A stretch of 64,000 nucleotides of DNA. Origin: Niabella sp. GTDB taxonomy: Bacteria > Bacteroidota > Bacteroidia > Chitinophagales > Chitinophagaceae. The translations under genes were made by a program, and so were the position numbers. Positions within the stretch are counted from its first letter, which is position 1; every line of letters starts with the position of its first letter. The stretch lies in contig JAGIAT010000001.1 in assembly GCA_017744715.1 (NCBI GenBank), positions 434,001 to 498,000 on the forward strand, written 5' to 3'. Below are positions 33,697 to 42,881 of this stretch, piece by piece. The notes under the pieces were generated by a model. It searched no databases and had not been told where the DNA came from. It was given only the letters and a program-made list of their open reading frames with translations.

Positions 33697-35799
33697 ATGG
33701 TTGAAAATAAAGGTGTTTTAAGTGAGCGGTTTAAGCCTGTGGCGCTTTTGTATGTTACAGGTATCGTAATAAATTTTATTACGCGCCTCGCCCTGCTTTT
33801 TGTTTCATTTGGGGATCTTTCGCTGGGACTGAAAAATATCGCCGGCATTTTTTTCATCGGCCTGTTTTATGATATTTGTTTCCTGTCGTTTGTATCCATC
33901 CCGTTTATCCTGATCGCATGGCTTACGAATGACCTCCTCTTCAAAAATCCCTGGAAAAAAGGGGTGATCGTGCTTTTTATTATCGGGATCATTCTTTCGG
34001 TGATCCGCAACCCGATCCCCAAAGAGTTTGATAAAAAGCTGCCCTGGGTATTTACCGGGTTGGTAGTGCTGCTGTTTGGAATTTATCTGCTGCTTGCCTC
34101 CAAAACAGATGCTTACCGTCACCGCTGGAGAACCCGCGGAATGAAAGTGTTCTTTTTTATCATCCTGTTTTTGTTTGTTTTTAATATCATCAGCGAGTAT
34201 TTCTTTTGGGATGAGTTTGGCTCCCGTTATAATTTTATTGCGGTAGATTACCTGATCTATACCAACGAGGTAGTGGGCAATATCCGGGAATCGTACCCTA
34301 TCGGATGGATCATTGCGGGGGTATTGCTGGTAACCGTGCTTATATTCCTGCTCATCCGGAAGCATTTGAATGGCTGGGCCTTTGCACGGCCGGGTTTTTC
34401 AAAGCGATCGCTCCTGGCCCTGGGATTGCTGGCCGTACCGGCAGCCGTGTATTTCCTGGTCAATAACCGGATCAAAAATTTCAGCGATAACGATTATGTA
34501 AACCAGCTGGCCGGTAACGGCGTATATGAATTTGGCGCGGCCTTCTGGAATAACGACCTGGATTTTTACCGGTTCTATAAAACAGTACCGGACCAGGAGG
34601 CGCTAACCGAAGTGCGGAAGCAACTGCTGGAGCGTTCGCCCACAGACAGCTTTTTTAACAATGATGCTTTTTCCATTGAGCGGATGGTGAACTACCCTGG
34701 CCCGGAAAAACGGATGAATGTGGTACTCATCAGCATTGAAAGCTTCAGTGCCGGATTTATGGGCACATTTGGCAATACACAAAACATTACGCCCTACCTG
34801 GATAGTCTTAGCCGGCAATCCGTATTTTTTAATAAATGTTATGCCACCGGCACCCGTACCGTGCGCGGACTGGAGGTGCTTTCTCTGGCAATACCGCCCA
34901 TACCCGGGCAAAGCATTGTGCGCCGGCCTAATAACGACAGCCTGTTTACCATTGGTGCCGTATTGCGGGAACGGGGCTATACGACGCAGTTTTTATATGG
35001 CGGGTATAGCAGCTTCGACAATATGGGGCCTTATTTTTCGGCCAACGGCTACGAAGTGATCGACCGCTCTGCGCTGAAGCCGGAGGAGATCCACTACGCC
35101 AATATCTGGGGTGTGGCGGATGAAGATATGTTTACCCTGGCCTTAAAACAGTTTGATAAAAATGCGGCAACGGGAAAACCTTTTTTTGCACAGATCATGA
35201 CGGTTTCCAATCACCGGCCGTATACGTATCCGGAAGGACGGATCGATATCTCTCCCAAATTGCAGAAAAGGGAAGGGGCGGTGAAGTACACCGATTACTG
35301 TATCGGCCATTTCCTGAAACAGGCGGCAGCAAAGCCCTGGTTTGCGAATACCGTATTTGTTATTGTTGCGGATCATTGTGCTTCGGCAGCCGGTAAAACA
35401 GATCTGCCGGTTACGGGCTATCATATCCCGCTGTTTATTTACAGCCCGGCTAACCTGCAGCCGCAGGCAGTGGATCATATGGTTTCCCAGATCGATGTGG
35501 TGCCAACTATTTTGGGACTTTTGAATAAAAGCTACCGGTCCAAATTTTTTGGCCAGGACCTGCTGCGCATGCCAGCCGGAAAGGACCGGGCTTTTATCAG
35601 TACATATAGCGGGCTGGGTTATTTAAGAGACAGTCAGCTGATTGTACAAAAGCCGCCGCTTAAAGTGGAACAGCAGCGCCCTGATTTCAGCTCCGGAACG
35701 GCTACGAAAATGAAGATGAATGATAGTTTATACCGGCAGGCGGTCAGCTATTATCAACTGGCAGAAAAGATCTTTAAATCCGGGGGGTATAAGAAATGA
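33697..35799 (+). CDS. LTA-synthase-like membrane phosphatase/sulfatase
   Basis: A 700-residue inner-membrane protein. Five hydrophobic segments (about 15-260) are followed by a periplasmic alkaline-phosphatase/sulfatase domain. VVLISIESFSAGFMG has the first metal-binding Glu, the nucleophile Thr is in ATGTRTVRGLEVL near residue 388, and the later metal ligands are in VIVADHCA near 560. This is the LtaS/OpgB/MdoB layout. In Gram-negative Bacteroidota such proteins probably transfer phosphoglycerol or phosphoethanolamine to surface glycans; the substrate is not shown. Confidence 0.92.
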   Translation: MVENKGVLSERFKPVALLYVTGIVINFITRLALLFVSFGDLSLGLKNIAGIFFIGLFYDICFLSFVSIPFILIAWLTNDLLFKNPWKKGVIVLFIIGIILSVIRNPIPKEFDKKLPWVFTGLVVLLFGIYLLLASKTDAYRHRWRTRGMKVFFFIILFLFVFNIISEYFFWDEFGSRYNFIAVDYLIYTNEVVGNIRESYPIGWIIAGVLLVTVLIFLLIRKHLNGWAFARPGFSKRSLLALGLLAVPAAVYFLVNNRIKNFSDNDYVNQLAGNGVYEFGAAFWNNDLDFYRFYKTVPDQEALTEVRKQLLERSPTDSFFNNDAFSIERMVNYPGPEKRMNVVLISIESFSAGFMGTFGNTQNITPYLDSLSRQSVFFNKCYATGTRTVRGLEVLSLAIPPIPGQSIVRRPNNDSLFTIGAVLRERGYTTQFLYGGYSSFDNMGPYFSANGYEVIDRSALKPEEIHYANIWGVADEDMFTLALKQFDKNAATGKPFFAQIMTVSNHRPYTYPEGRIDISPKLQKREGAVKYTDYCIGHFLKQAAAKPWFANTVFVIVADHCASAAGKTDLPVTGYHIPLFIYSPANLQPQAVDHMVSQIDVVPTILGLLNKSYRSKFFGQDLLRMPAGKDRAFISTYSGLGYLRDSQLIVQKPPLKVEQQRPDFSSGTATKMKMNDSLYRQAVSYYQLAEKIFKSGGYKK

Positions 35800-35886
35800 A
35801 TGGTCAGACAGGCCCCTGTAAATCCATAATCAAAAAATCAGCATCAGCAGTCAGATGATCTCAAATCTCAATTCTGAAATCTCAAC

Positions 35887-36243
35887 ATGAAAAAAATATA
35901 TTATCTCGCTACCTGCGATACCTGTAAGAAAATAATGGAGGATGCCGGAATCAGCACGCAAAGCGGGTTTCAGCTGCAAGACATCCGTACGGAAAAGATA
36001 ACGCCGCAACAGTTAAACGAAATGAAACAACGGGCGGGGAGTTATGAAGCCCTGTTCAGCCGCCGGGCACTGCTGTATAAGGAACTGGGATTAAAAGATA
36101 AAAAACTTACGGAAAGCGATTACCGCGATTATATCCTGAAGCATGATACGTTTTTAAAGCGGCCGGTGGTGATCATTGGTGACCGCATTTTTATTGGCAG
36201 CGAAAAGAAAAACCTGGAGGCGCTTACGGCTTTCTTATCTTGA
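35887..36243 (+). CDS. ArsC/Spx-family protein
   Basis: A 118-residue ArsC-family thioredoxin-fold protein. It has CDTC at residues 10-13 (a CxxC pair, where arsenate reductases usually have a single active Cys), DIRTEKITPQQL and RPVVIIGDRIFIGS. The conserved Arg after the ArsC Cys appears displaced. It is likely a small reductase or Spx-like factor rather than a confirmed arsenate reductase; no other ars genes are nearby. The 3' end runs into the 90-bp repeat array. Confidence 0.82.
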   Translation: MKKIYYLATCDTCKKIMEDAGISTQSGFQLQDIRTEKITPQQLNEMKQRAGSYEALFSRRALLYKELGLKDKKLTESDYRDYILKHDTFLKRPVVIIGDRIFIGSEKKNLEALTAFLS

Positions 36244-36251
36244 TGATTGAA

Positions 36252-36647
36252 TACGCAGCGTCCCCTGCGGGAGACACTGCGTGGAAGGGAATCGTTTACT
36301 TATGTGTATCTTGAAAGGAGCAGGTCGCTGTTGAAATAGATACGCAGCGTCCCCTGCGGGAGACACTGCGTGGAAGGGAATCGTTTACTTATGTGCATCT
36401 TTGAAAGGAGGGGGTTACTGTTGAAATAGATACGCAGCGTCCCCTGCGGGAGACACTGCGTGGAAGGGAGTCGTTTACTTATGTGCATCTTTGAAAGGAG
36501 CGGGTCACTGTTGAAATAGATACGCAGCGTCCCCCGTGGGAGACACTGCGTGGAAGGGCGTCGTTTACTTATGTGCATCTTTGAAAGGAGAGGGTCACTG
36601 TTGAAATAGATACGCAGCGTTCCTGTAGGAGACGCTGCGTGGAAGGA
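36252..36647. repeat. Tandem array of 90-bp hairpin units
   Basis: Four complete units and a fifth partial one begin with TACGCAGCGT at 36252, 36341, 36431, 36521 and 36611, a period of 89, 90, 90 and 90 bp. Each unit carries an imperfect hairpin, ACGCAG...GTCCCC...GGG.GAC...CTGCGT. In the fifth copy the loop side changes to TCCT/AGGA and the GTC/GAC region is extended with pairing kept, which suggests selection for the stem. Between hairpins lies a 59-bp A/T-rich spacer with a conserved CTTTGAAAGGAG word. It fills the gap after arsC and before a minus-strand lipoprotein gene. Confidence 0.85.
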
Positions 36648-36778
36648 AGCTGAAGTGTGCGACGCAACGGGGCTTCATAGTAGTGCTGCGGCCGGGCTCA
36701 TAAAAAACATACCCCAATGCTTTCCTGTTTTTGTTTTTGAAAAGGACAGGAAGGCCATCAACGCATGCTTGTTGGCCA

Positions 36779-37777
36779 TTAAGGCAATTCAATAAGTATG
36801 GGTACGATCCACCAGTTGCCATACCATACCATCACCTCGGGATCGCCGGGGATAAAGGTGATCTGCGTGCTGCCGGTAGCCTGCTTGGGTTGCATACCGA
36901 AATCGGGCTTCAGGTTAATGTTTTCCTTCATACGGATATCGGGCCCGTTTTCCAGCTTCAGCTCTATTTTATAACGGCCCAATGGAATATTGTTGATGTA
37001 AAGCTCACTGCTTTCTACCACCTTGCGGATGTTGAAGCTGATCTTTTCATCGGCATGCAACAGATCCAGCGGCGTAAGTTTTATAAGGATTACTGAACCC
37101 ACCGGAAAACTTCCGGGCAGGGGCAGCGACTCGGTACGCAGGGTGTACGAAAGATGTATGGAACCGCCCATATAGCTGCTGGGCCAGTAGGGGCCTTTGA
37201 TGATTTGCTCCGGTTGCCCCTGGCCATACGGAAGCAGCACAAAGTTTTTTACGGCTCCGTTGGTAGACGTGAAGCTGGCCAGGCTGCTGTCTGCAGGAAA
37301 CAGGGACACCGGTGCCTTTCCCGATTCGTAATCCATCAGGTATTTGGCGCCCCAAACAGCAACGGTACCAACAGGAAGCAGGATTTCATAATAGCCGTTG
37401 GCATCCGTTTGACCGGAGGCTGAGCTGTACGTGCCGCCAATGATGGAAGAGCGGACGCCGATATCGGCCCCTTTCAGCGGGCGGCCGTAGATATCCTTTA
37501 CATATCCCCGCAGGGTGTTTTGTTTAACGGAGAGGTTCCGGAAAGCAGGCAGTTTGCTGCGTTGTTTTCCCATTACGTCCACATACGTGTGGGTGCCGGC
37601 AACCGTAAATTCCCGGGAAGATGCGGGCAGTTGCTGAAAGGGAACGGGTGTGCGTACTTCATCTGCCGGAGAAGGTTTGCCCGGATCTTCTTCTGCAGAC
37701 GGTCCTTCTTTTTTAGAGCAGGCGGCAAAAAAAAGCGCCAGTAGGCACAGGGTAGCTGTAACAGTTCGTTTTTTCAT
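36779..37777 (-). CDS. Lipoprotein with a carboxypeptidase-like regulatory domain
   Basis: A 332-residue lipoprotein with lipobox FFAAC near residue 17-20. Residues about 88-160 form a CarboxypepD_reg-like beta-sandwich (TLRGYVKDIYGRPLKGADIGV and TDANGYYEILLPVG). Two further beta-rich segments follow, the last with YIPLGRYKIELKLENG-type strands (NNIPLGRYKIEL). The domain is usually a fold module for cell-surface proteins. No enzymatic motif is seen. Its 3' end lies 130 bp from the tandem repeat array. Confidence 0.78.
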   Translation of the reverse strand: MKKRTVTATLCLLALFFAACSKKEGPSAEEDPGKPSPADEVRTPVPFQQLPASSREFTVAGTHTYVDVMGKQRSKLPAFRNLSVKQNTLRGYVKDIYGRPLKGADIGVRSSIIGGTYSSASGQTDANGYYEILLPVGTVAVWGAKYLMDYESGKAPVSLFPADSSLASFTSTNGAVKNFVLLPYGQGQPEQIIKGPYWPSSYMGGSIHLSYTLRTESLPLPGSFPVGSVILIKLTPLDLLHADEKISFNIRKVVESSELYINNIPLGRYKIELKLENGPDIRMKENINLKPDFGMQPKQATGSTQITFIPGDPEVMVWYGNWWIVPILIELP

Positions 37778-38148
37778 TTTAATAGTTGATTTTAGGTTTA
37801 TGAATACCCGTTAAAAAGGCCCGCGCAAGATAAATTGCCATCGGCCGATGGTTTGGGTTATTCTGCCAAACCCATATACGGCAGTTGAACAACAACATAC
37901 GGAGATGAACAGACATAAGACAACCGGGCTTTTGCTATAACCAGGTGATGATTGCGGGTTATATGAACCCGGCGGCGGGGAACTGAAACACGGAAAACCG
38001 GAGCCTGCAACCGGCGGGCATGGAAGTGGAATGGTATTTGTCGATAAATCCGGCCTTTTGTCTTCCGGAACCGCTGCTGGTAGAAGGAGCGGCCCGCAAT
38101 CAGAACGGCCGCTTAGTTTTGCCGGAAAATTCAAACCTATTAACAACT
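37778..38148. other. Divergent promoter region, no gene seen
   Basis: This 371-bp gap lies between two genes that read away from each other. It is not obviously coding; an open frame reaches back to 38020 but lacks a signal peptide before 38149. I see no confident promoter or operator here. Confidence 0.5.
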
Positions 38149-38640
38149 ATGAACAGAACAACCGGGTGGCCCCTGATGCGCCTGTATGGAACTTTTATCA
38201 TAAGCCTCTTTGCCATTGCTTCCTGTCAGCTGCAGGCGCGTAATGCTTCAGAGGGCGAAGTGCCTTTCACAGAAAAGAACTGGCAGCTGGTTTCGTTAAC
38301 GGTACAACCAGCGGTAGACTGGGATCTGGACGGTAAGCCGGAAACGGATATTGCTGCAAAACTGGATCTTTGCGAGCGGGATAACGGCCTTCTTTTCAGG
38401 AGCAATCGCCGGGTGCTCCGGTTTTACGGTGCTGCGCGCTGTGAGGAGGAGGCGGCACAACGGGAAACCGGAAACTGGATCTATGATGTTCTGCAGAAAA
38501 AACTAACGGTCAATGAAGAAAACACCGGCCCTAAAGTATACGAGGTAGCCGCATCCGAGGCAGGCAGGCTGGTGTTGGTGCACCGGTTTAACAATGGCAG
38601 CCGGGAACACGAAATGACGGCCGTTTATACCATTAAATGA
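38149..38640 (+). CDS. Lipocalin-like lipoprotein
   Basis: A 163-residue lipoprotein. The ATG at 38149 opens MNRTTGWPLMRLYGTFIISLFAIASC, where a second ATG at residue 10 would give a tighter signal; I cite it in two parts because the lipobox IASC is what matters. The mature part has the strand order of small lipocalin-like/DUF-type stress lipoproteins: EKNWQLVSLTV at the start, GNWIYDVLQKKLTVN in the middle, EMTAVYTIK at the end. Its last eight bases overlap the convergent LytTR regulator gene. Confidence 0.75.
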   Translation: MNRTTGWPLMRLYGTFIISLFAIASCQLQARNASEGEVPFTEKNWQLVSLTVQPAVDWDLDGKPETDIAAKLDLCERDNGLLFRSNRRVLRFYGAARCEEEAAQRETGNWIYDVLQKKLTVNEENTGPKVYEVAASEAGRLVLVHRFNNGSREHEMTAVYTIK

Positions 38641-39361
38641 TCAGGTTTTTGATATGCCCCAGGTAGTTTCGGCCTACATTCAGCTCCAGCCCGTTATCCA
38701 TTACCAGTAAGGTTTTGCCTGCATCGCGGTAAAGCTCCTGTACGTGATCCATATTTACAATAACCGAGCGGTGTATGCGGATAAACTTAGCCGGGTCAAA
38801 CCTCCCTTCGATGATGCTGATGCCCAGTGTGCTTAAGTAGGAGCCGGATCCTGTATGGACTTCTGTATAATCGCGGTTGGCCTTCATATAAATAATATCC
38901 GCTACAGGCATATTCTGGTATCTTTTTTTATGTTCTACCATAATGCGTTCGGGGTAGCTGCTTCTTGTGGCGGAAACTTCTGCCATCAGGCTGGAAAGCT
39001 GTTGGGGCGTTGTGCTTACACGGGTCATGGCATTATCAAAGCGTTCCCGGGTATAAGGTTTCAGCAGGTAATCGACGGCATTGATCTCAAAAGCCTTAAT
39101 GGCATACTGGTCAAATGCAGTGGTGAAAATGATGCGGGGCACGTGCTCAATGCGCTGTAATACTTCAAAACCATCGGCGCCTGGCATCTGGATGTCGAGA
39201 AACACGAGGTCCGGCTCCATCCCGTTAATGTATTTGATGGCTTCAAGTCCATTGTGGCATTCACCTGCCACAAAAAAATGATCATGGGCTTTCAGGTATT
39301 GCTTTACCAATACTCTTCCATGTTCCTCATCATCCACAACCAGTACGGATCTTTTTGACAT
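38633..39361 (-). CDS. LytTR-type response regulator
   Basis: A 242-residue response regulator. The receiver domain (about 1-120) has VVDDEEHG, the phospho-acceptor in DLVFLDIQMPG near 56, and the KPYT Lys near 103. A LytTR DNA-binding domain covers about 140-240, with IIYMKANRDYTEVHT and FIRIHRSVIVNMDHV. It is divergent from, and probably the partner of, the LytS-type kinase at 39552. LytTR proteins bind direct repeats upstream of target genes; no such repeat is clear here. Confidence 0.95.
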   Translation of the reverse strand: MSKRSVLVVDDEEHGRVLVKQYLKAHDHFFVAGECHNGLEAIKYINGMEPDLVFLDIQMPGADGFEVLQRIEHVPRIIFTTAFDQYAIKAFEINAVDYLLKPYTRERFDNAMTRVSTTPQQLSSLMAEVSATRSSYPERIMVEHKKRYQNMPVADIIYMKANRDYTEVHTGSGSYLSTLGISIIEGRFDPAKFIRIHRSVIVNMDHVQELYRDAGKTLLVMDNGLELNVGRNYLGHIKNLII

Positions 39362-39551
39362 AACCGTTGTTTACTAGAAAGGGTAAATAAGGGCCAAGAT
39401 AATCCGAATTCTTTAATGCGGCTGTTCTTTTCGACAAACAACCTCAAAATCCGCGGAGTTGCGGGTTTCATCCGCTGTACGGGCGGTTGGTAGATCTGCG
39501 CCGGTGCGGATTGTAATTTATCGTAAACTTGCAGGAATTAATCACCCCTTG

Positions 39552-40598
39552 ATGCAGCAGCAACAAAAATCATCCAACAACGCCACCCGTAAGGAGCTCC
39601 TGGTGTTTATAGCCACCCTTGTTATTATGACTTTGCTGTATGGCAGCCCCAGACTGATAGAAAAGGGAGGCTCCCTGCACTACCTGAAGGTTTTAGGCAT
39701 TGACTGTGCTTTTATGGCGATTGCCAGTTGGCCGGTTTGGTGGATCCATTTCCGTAAACTCCATCACTGGTCCCTCAGGAAGCGGTTCCTGCTGCATATT
39801 GCAACAGGGTTATTTCCTTATTACGCAATTTGGGTGCTCCTGTATCAATGGTATAACCCCCTGATTGGTTTACCACTGATGACTACCAAACAAATCATCC
39901 AGAACCTGGGGCCCAACCTGCTCTGGTATTTCCAGGTGTTTGGCATTCTGCACATCTATCATTTTTTCCGTGAGCGGGAAACGCAGCTGATAAGAGAAAA
40001 AGAGTTGCGGGAGCTGGCATACCAGGGAGAGATCAATGCGCTGAAGGCGCAGATACAGCCGCATTTTTTATTCAATACGCTTAACAGTATCAGTGCCTCC
40101 TTACCTCCTGAGCAGGAGCAGGCGCGGATGCTGATTGCCCGGCTGGCGGATACGTTCCGGTATGCACTGCTGTCTACGCGGGAGGAGCTGGTGCCGCTTT
40201 CGGATGAGCTCAATTTTATGCGCACCTACCTTGCTTTAGAACAGGCACGGTTTGGAAAACGGCTCCGGTTTTCTGTTGATGCAGACGGCAGCATTGCCCG
40301 GGTACGGATACCACCCATGTTGTTACAGCCACTGGTGGAAAATGCGGTGAAACACGGGATTGAGCCTGCGATTAACGGGGGAGCGGTTTCGGTTACCTGC
40401 CGGCAGCAAGGCGCAAAAGTACATATCGCAATCTGTAATACCGGACGTCCTTTTTCCGGAACAGTTGACCAGCTTTTTCATTCAAAGGGTGTGGGGCTGG
40501 TGAACATGGCCCGCCGGCTGGAGCGGCATTACAACGAAAAACTGGCGGTTTCCGATAACGGATCGGGGCTTTGCTTTGAGTTTTGTATACCGGCCTGA
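39552..40598 (+). CDS. LytS-type sensor histidine kinase
   Basis: A 348-residue membrane kinase of the LytS/His_kinase group. Four hydrophobic segments lie in the first 150 residues, followed by LKAQIQPHFLFNTLNSISASL, where the PHFLFN motif marks the phospho-acceptor His near residue 178. The ATPase domain has QPLVENAVKHGIEPA and GVGLVNMARRLERHY. I use the ATG at 39552 because the upstream 31 in-frame codons look untranslated. The gene starts 190 bases from its divergent LytTR partner, so the two probably share a control region. Confidence 0.93.
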   Translation: MQQQQKSSNNATRKELLVFIATLVIMTLLYGSPRLIEKGGSLHYLKVLGIDCAFMAIASWPVWWIHFRKLHHWSLRKRFLLHIATGLFPYYAIWVLLYQWYNPLIGLPLMTTKQIIQNLGPNLLWYFQVFGILHIYHFFRERETQLIREKELRELAYQGEINALKAQIQPHFLFNTLNSISASLPPEQEQARMLIARLADTFRYALLSTREELVPLSDELNFMRTYLALEQARFGKRLRFSVDADGSIARVRIPPMLLQPLVENAVKHGIEPAINGGAVSVTCRQQGAKVHIAICNTGRPFSGTVDQLFHSKGVGLVNMARRLERHYNEKLAVSDNGSGLCFEFCIPA

Positions 40599-41026
40599 AT
40601 ACGGAACCTATAACCGCTCTCCGATTATATTCCCCTCATAAAAATATACCACTTCACTACCGGACGCAGTCCGGAATACGATTCCTCAAGCGGTTAAAAA
40701 CAATGCAATAACCGGTTGCTCCAACACAAATTTCCCCAAGTGTAACCGGGGCTGCGACAGATGGCTGGTCCGGATTTGTGCGAACCGGCGAGGATCCTCC
40801 TTGCGTTGATCCCCGATTTCAATCTGTTGCTGTTAATGGATTGCTGTTGATCGGCTCCGGCAATAGTTGATCGGCGGGGGATGCGTTTTGTCGATTGTGT
40901 GAAGGACACCTGTTTGCACGATCTAATTTTGGCAACCGTAAGAAAAAATACCACTGGCTGCTGTACAAATGCTTCCGGGTTTTTAAAAGAACAGGTAAAC
41001 AGGATCAACACTCAAACAAAACACAT
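40599..41026 (+). promoter_or_regulatory. Leader region with a -7 element for the propeller protein
   Basis: This 428-bp gap has no credible gene; an open frame begins at 40895 but the first 44 codons are not protein-like. TAATTTTG at 40924-40931 is a perfect -7 element and would give a 5' leader of about 90 bases before the ATG at 41027. No other element is seen. Confidence 0.5.
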
Positions 41027-42787
41027 ATGAATCACTTACTAAAAAAAACGCTGCTCTGCACTGCATTGTTCCTCATCACTAACTGTACGGTACTTCGGGC
41101 GTGGGCGCAGGCCCCGGCCATTCAATGGCAAAAGGCACTGGGAGGCTCGGGATATGATGTGGCCTACGATGTAAAAGCAACAAAGGATGGCGGCTATATC
41201 ATGGTTGGTTATACAACTTCAAATGACGGCGATGTTTCCGGGGGCAAGGGAAACTATGACTATTGGGTTGTTAAAGTAAACGGCAGCGGTGTTATTCAAT
41301 GGCAGAAAACATACGGCGGTTCTATTGACGAATATGCTACTGCCGTACAGCAAACAGCCGACGGGGGGTATATCGTTACAGGTCATGCCCGGTCGTTTGA
41401 CGGTGATGTGACCGGCTACCGGAACGCGTACGACTACTGGGTGTTAAAATTAAACAGTGGCGGGGACCTTCAATGGCAAAAGGCGCTTGGAGGCGCTTTT
41501 CCAGATATGTCTTACGCAATACAGCAAACAACTGACGGCGGCTATATTGTAGCCGGGTATGCCTACTCCGCCGACGGGGATGTAACCGGCAGCCATGGCA
41601 ACGGTGATTGCTGGCTGGTAAAGCTAAGTAACAGCGGTACTATTCAATGGCAAAAAGCCTACGGAGGCAGCGGTGAGGATCGTGCTTTTTCGGTGCAGCA
41701 AACAACGGACGGTGGTTATATTATGGCAGGGTCAAGCCGTTCTAACGACGGAGATGTAACCGGCAATCATGGAGATATGGATATGGATTATTGGGTGGTA
41801 AAGCTGAACGGGAGCGGAGTGCTTCAGTGGCAAAAATCGCTTGGCGGAACAGGTGGCGAAACAGCAAACACGGTGCGGCAAACGGCAGATGGCGGCTATA
41901 TTGTAGCCGGGTATGCCGAATCTGTCAATGGAGATGTTACGGGTAATAAAGGGCAGAGCGATTACTGGGTGGTAAAGCTGAGCGGCAGTGGAAGCCTTCA
42001 ATGGCAAAAGACCTATGGCGGACGTCATTACGATATGGCCCGGTCGGTACGGCAAACGCCGGATGGCGGTTATATTATAGCAGGATATTCCAGTTCAGAT
42101 AACGGGGATATTACCAACCCCAGGGGAAACCAGGATTACTGGGTTGTAAAAATAAACAGTGGAGGAGCCCTCCAATGGCAAAAATCGATGGGCGGCCATT
42201 TAACCGATGATCCTATTGCTGTAGAGCCAACAGCAGACGGAGGCTATATTGTGGCCGGTATGACCGAATCGCCGGGGGGAGATGTAACCGGTAATCATGG
42301 CTGGTATGAGGCCTGGCTGGTAAAGCTGGCACCCGACCCCGTGCTTCCGGTGGTATTTACCGGTGTACGTGCTTCCGTTTCGGAAGGGCAGCTCCGGGTT
42401 GACTGGGAAACGGCCAGTGAGCAAAATTGCTCGCACTATAAGGTAGAAGTATCGGCGGACGGCAACACGTTTAAACATGCGGGAACCGTTACCAGTAAGG
42501 CCATACAGGGAAGCTCTGGTCAGCCGCTTTCCTATACATTTACAACCACCGCGGGTGCTGCAGCGCTGGGCATACTGGCCTTATGCCCGCTGCTGATGGG
42601 CGCCTGGGGAAGAAGGCGGCGGATCCTGGTTGCCCTGGCATTGGCGGGAGCTTGTTTCGTTGTGGCCTGTAACAAACGGAAGGCAGCTACTGTTGAAACC
42701 GGACGTCCGCTATTTGTGCGCATTATACAGGTAGATAAAGACGGGCAGCAATATACATCTAAGACCGTTCGGGCGGTTATACAGTAG
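41027..42787 (+). CDS. Seven-repeat propeller-like surface protein with a split tail domain
   Basis: A 586-residue exported protein. The signal region (LLCTALFLITNCTVLRAWAQ) is followed by seven repeats of 58-60 residues, each starting xQWQK and carrying DGGYIxxG and YWVVKLxxSG. Seven such units suggest a seven-bladed beta-propeller. After residue 440 comes a module like the usual Bacteroidota C-terminal fold (VDWETASEQNCSHYKVEVSADG). It is interrupted by two hydrophobic helices joined by GRRRR (about 505-550), then resumes as LFVRIIQVDKDGQQYTSKTV. The start is the ATG at 41027. The insert could anchor the protein in a membrane. A bidirectional terminator follows. Confidence 0.85.
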   Translation: MNHLLKKTLLCTALFLITNCTVLRAWAQAPAIQWQKALGGSGYDVAYDVKATKDGGYIMVGYTTSNDGDVSGGKGNYDYWVVKVNGSGVIQWQKTYGGSIDEYATAVQQTADGGYIVTGHARSFDGDVTGYRNAYDYWVLKLNSGGDLQWQKALGGAFPDMSYAIQQTTDGGYIVAGYAYSADGDVTGSHGNGDCWLVKLSNSGTIQWQKAYGGSGEDRAFSVQQTTDGGYIMAGSSRSNDGDVTGNHGDMDMDYWVVKLNGSGVLQWQKSLGGTGGETANTVRQTADGGYIVAGYAESVNGDVTGNKGQSDYWVVKLSGSGSLQWQKTYGGRHYDMARSVRQTPDGGYIIAGYSSSDNGDITNPRGNQDYWVVKINSGGALQWQKSMGGHLTDDPIAVEPTADGGYIVAGMTESPGGDVTGNHGWYEAWLVKLAPDPVLPVVFTGVRASVSEGQLRVDWETASEQNCSHYKVEVSADGNTFKHAGTVTSKAIQGSSGQPLSYTFTTTAGAAALGILALCPLLMGAWGRRRRILVALALAGACFVVACNKRKAATVETGRPLFVRIIQVDKDGQQYTSKTVRAVIQ

Positions 42788-42834
42788 CGCAGGGCGCTTA
42801 AGGGCAGCCCGTACGATTCCTGATTTGGTTGCAG

Positions 42835-42881
42835 AAAAAGAAACCGGCCTGGTCTTATATAACCGTGGCTGGTTTCTTTTT
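42835..42881. terminator. Bidirectional terminator
   Basis: AAAAAGAAACC (42835-42845) pairs with GGTTTCTTTTT (42871-42881), with GCC/GGC pairing inside. It can end the propeller gene (plus) and the MFS gene (minus). The right arm lies within the last codons of the MFS gene, so the two converging genes interlock. Confidence 0.85.

Noticed and set aside
36300..36578. Minus-strand open frame with 30-residue repeats over the tandem array
   Set aside because: The frame is open because the unit is 90 bp, a multiple of three. It lacks a promoter, and changes between units favour stem pairing over peptide conservation.
36252..36647. CRISPR array
   Set aside because: The units are wholly repeated with no unique spacers, and no cas genes are near.
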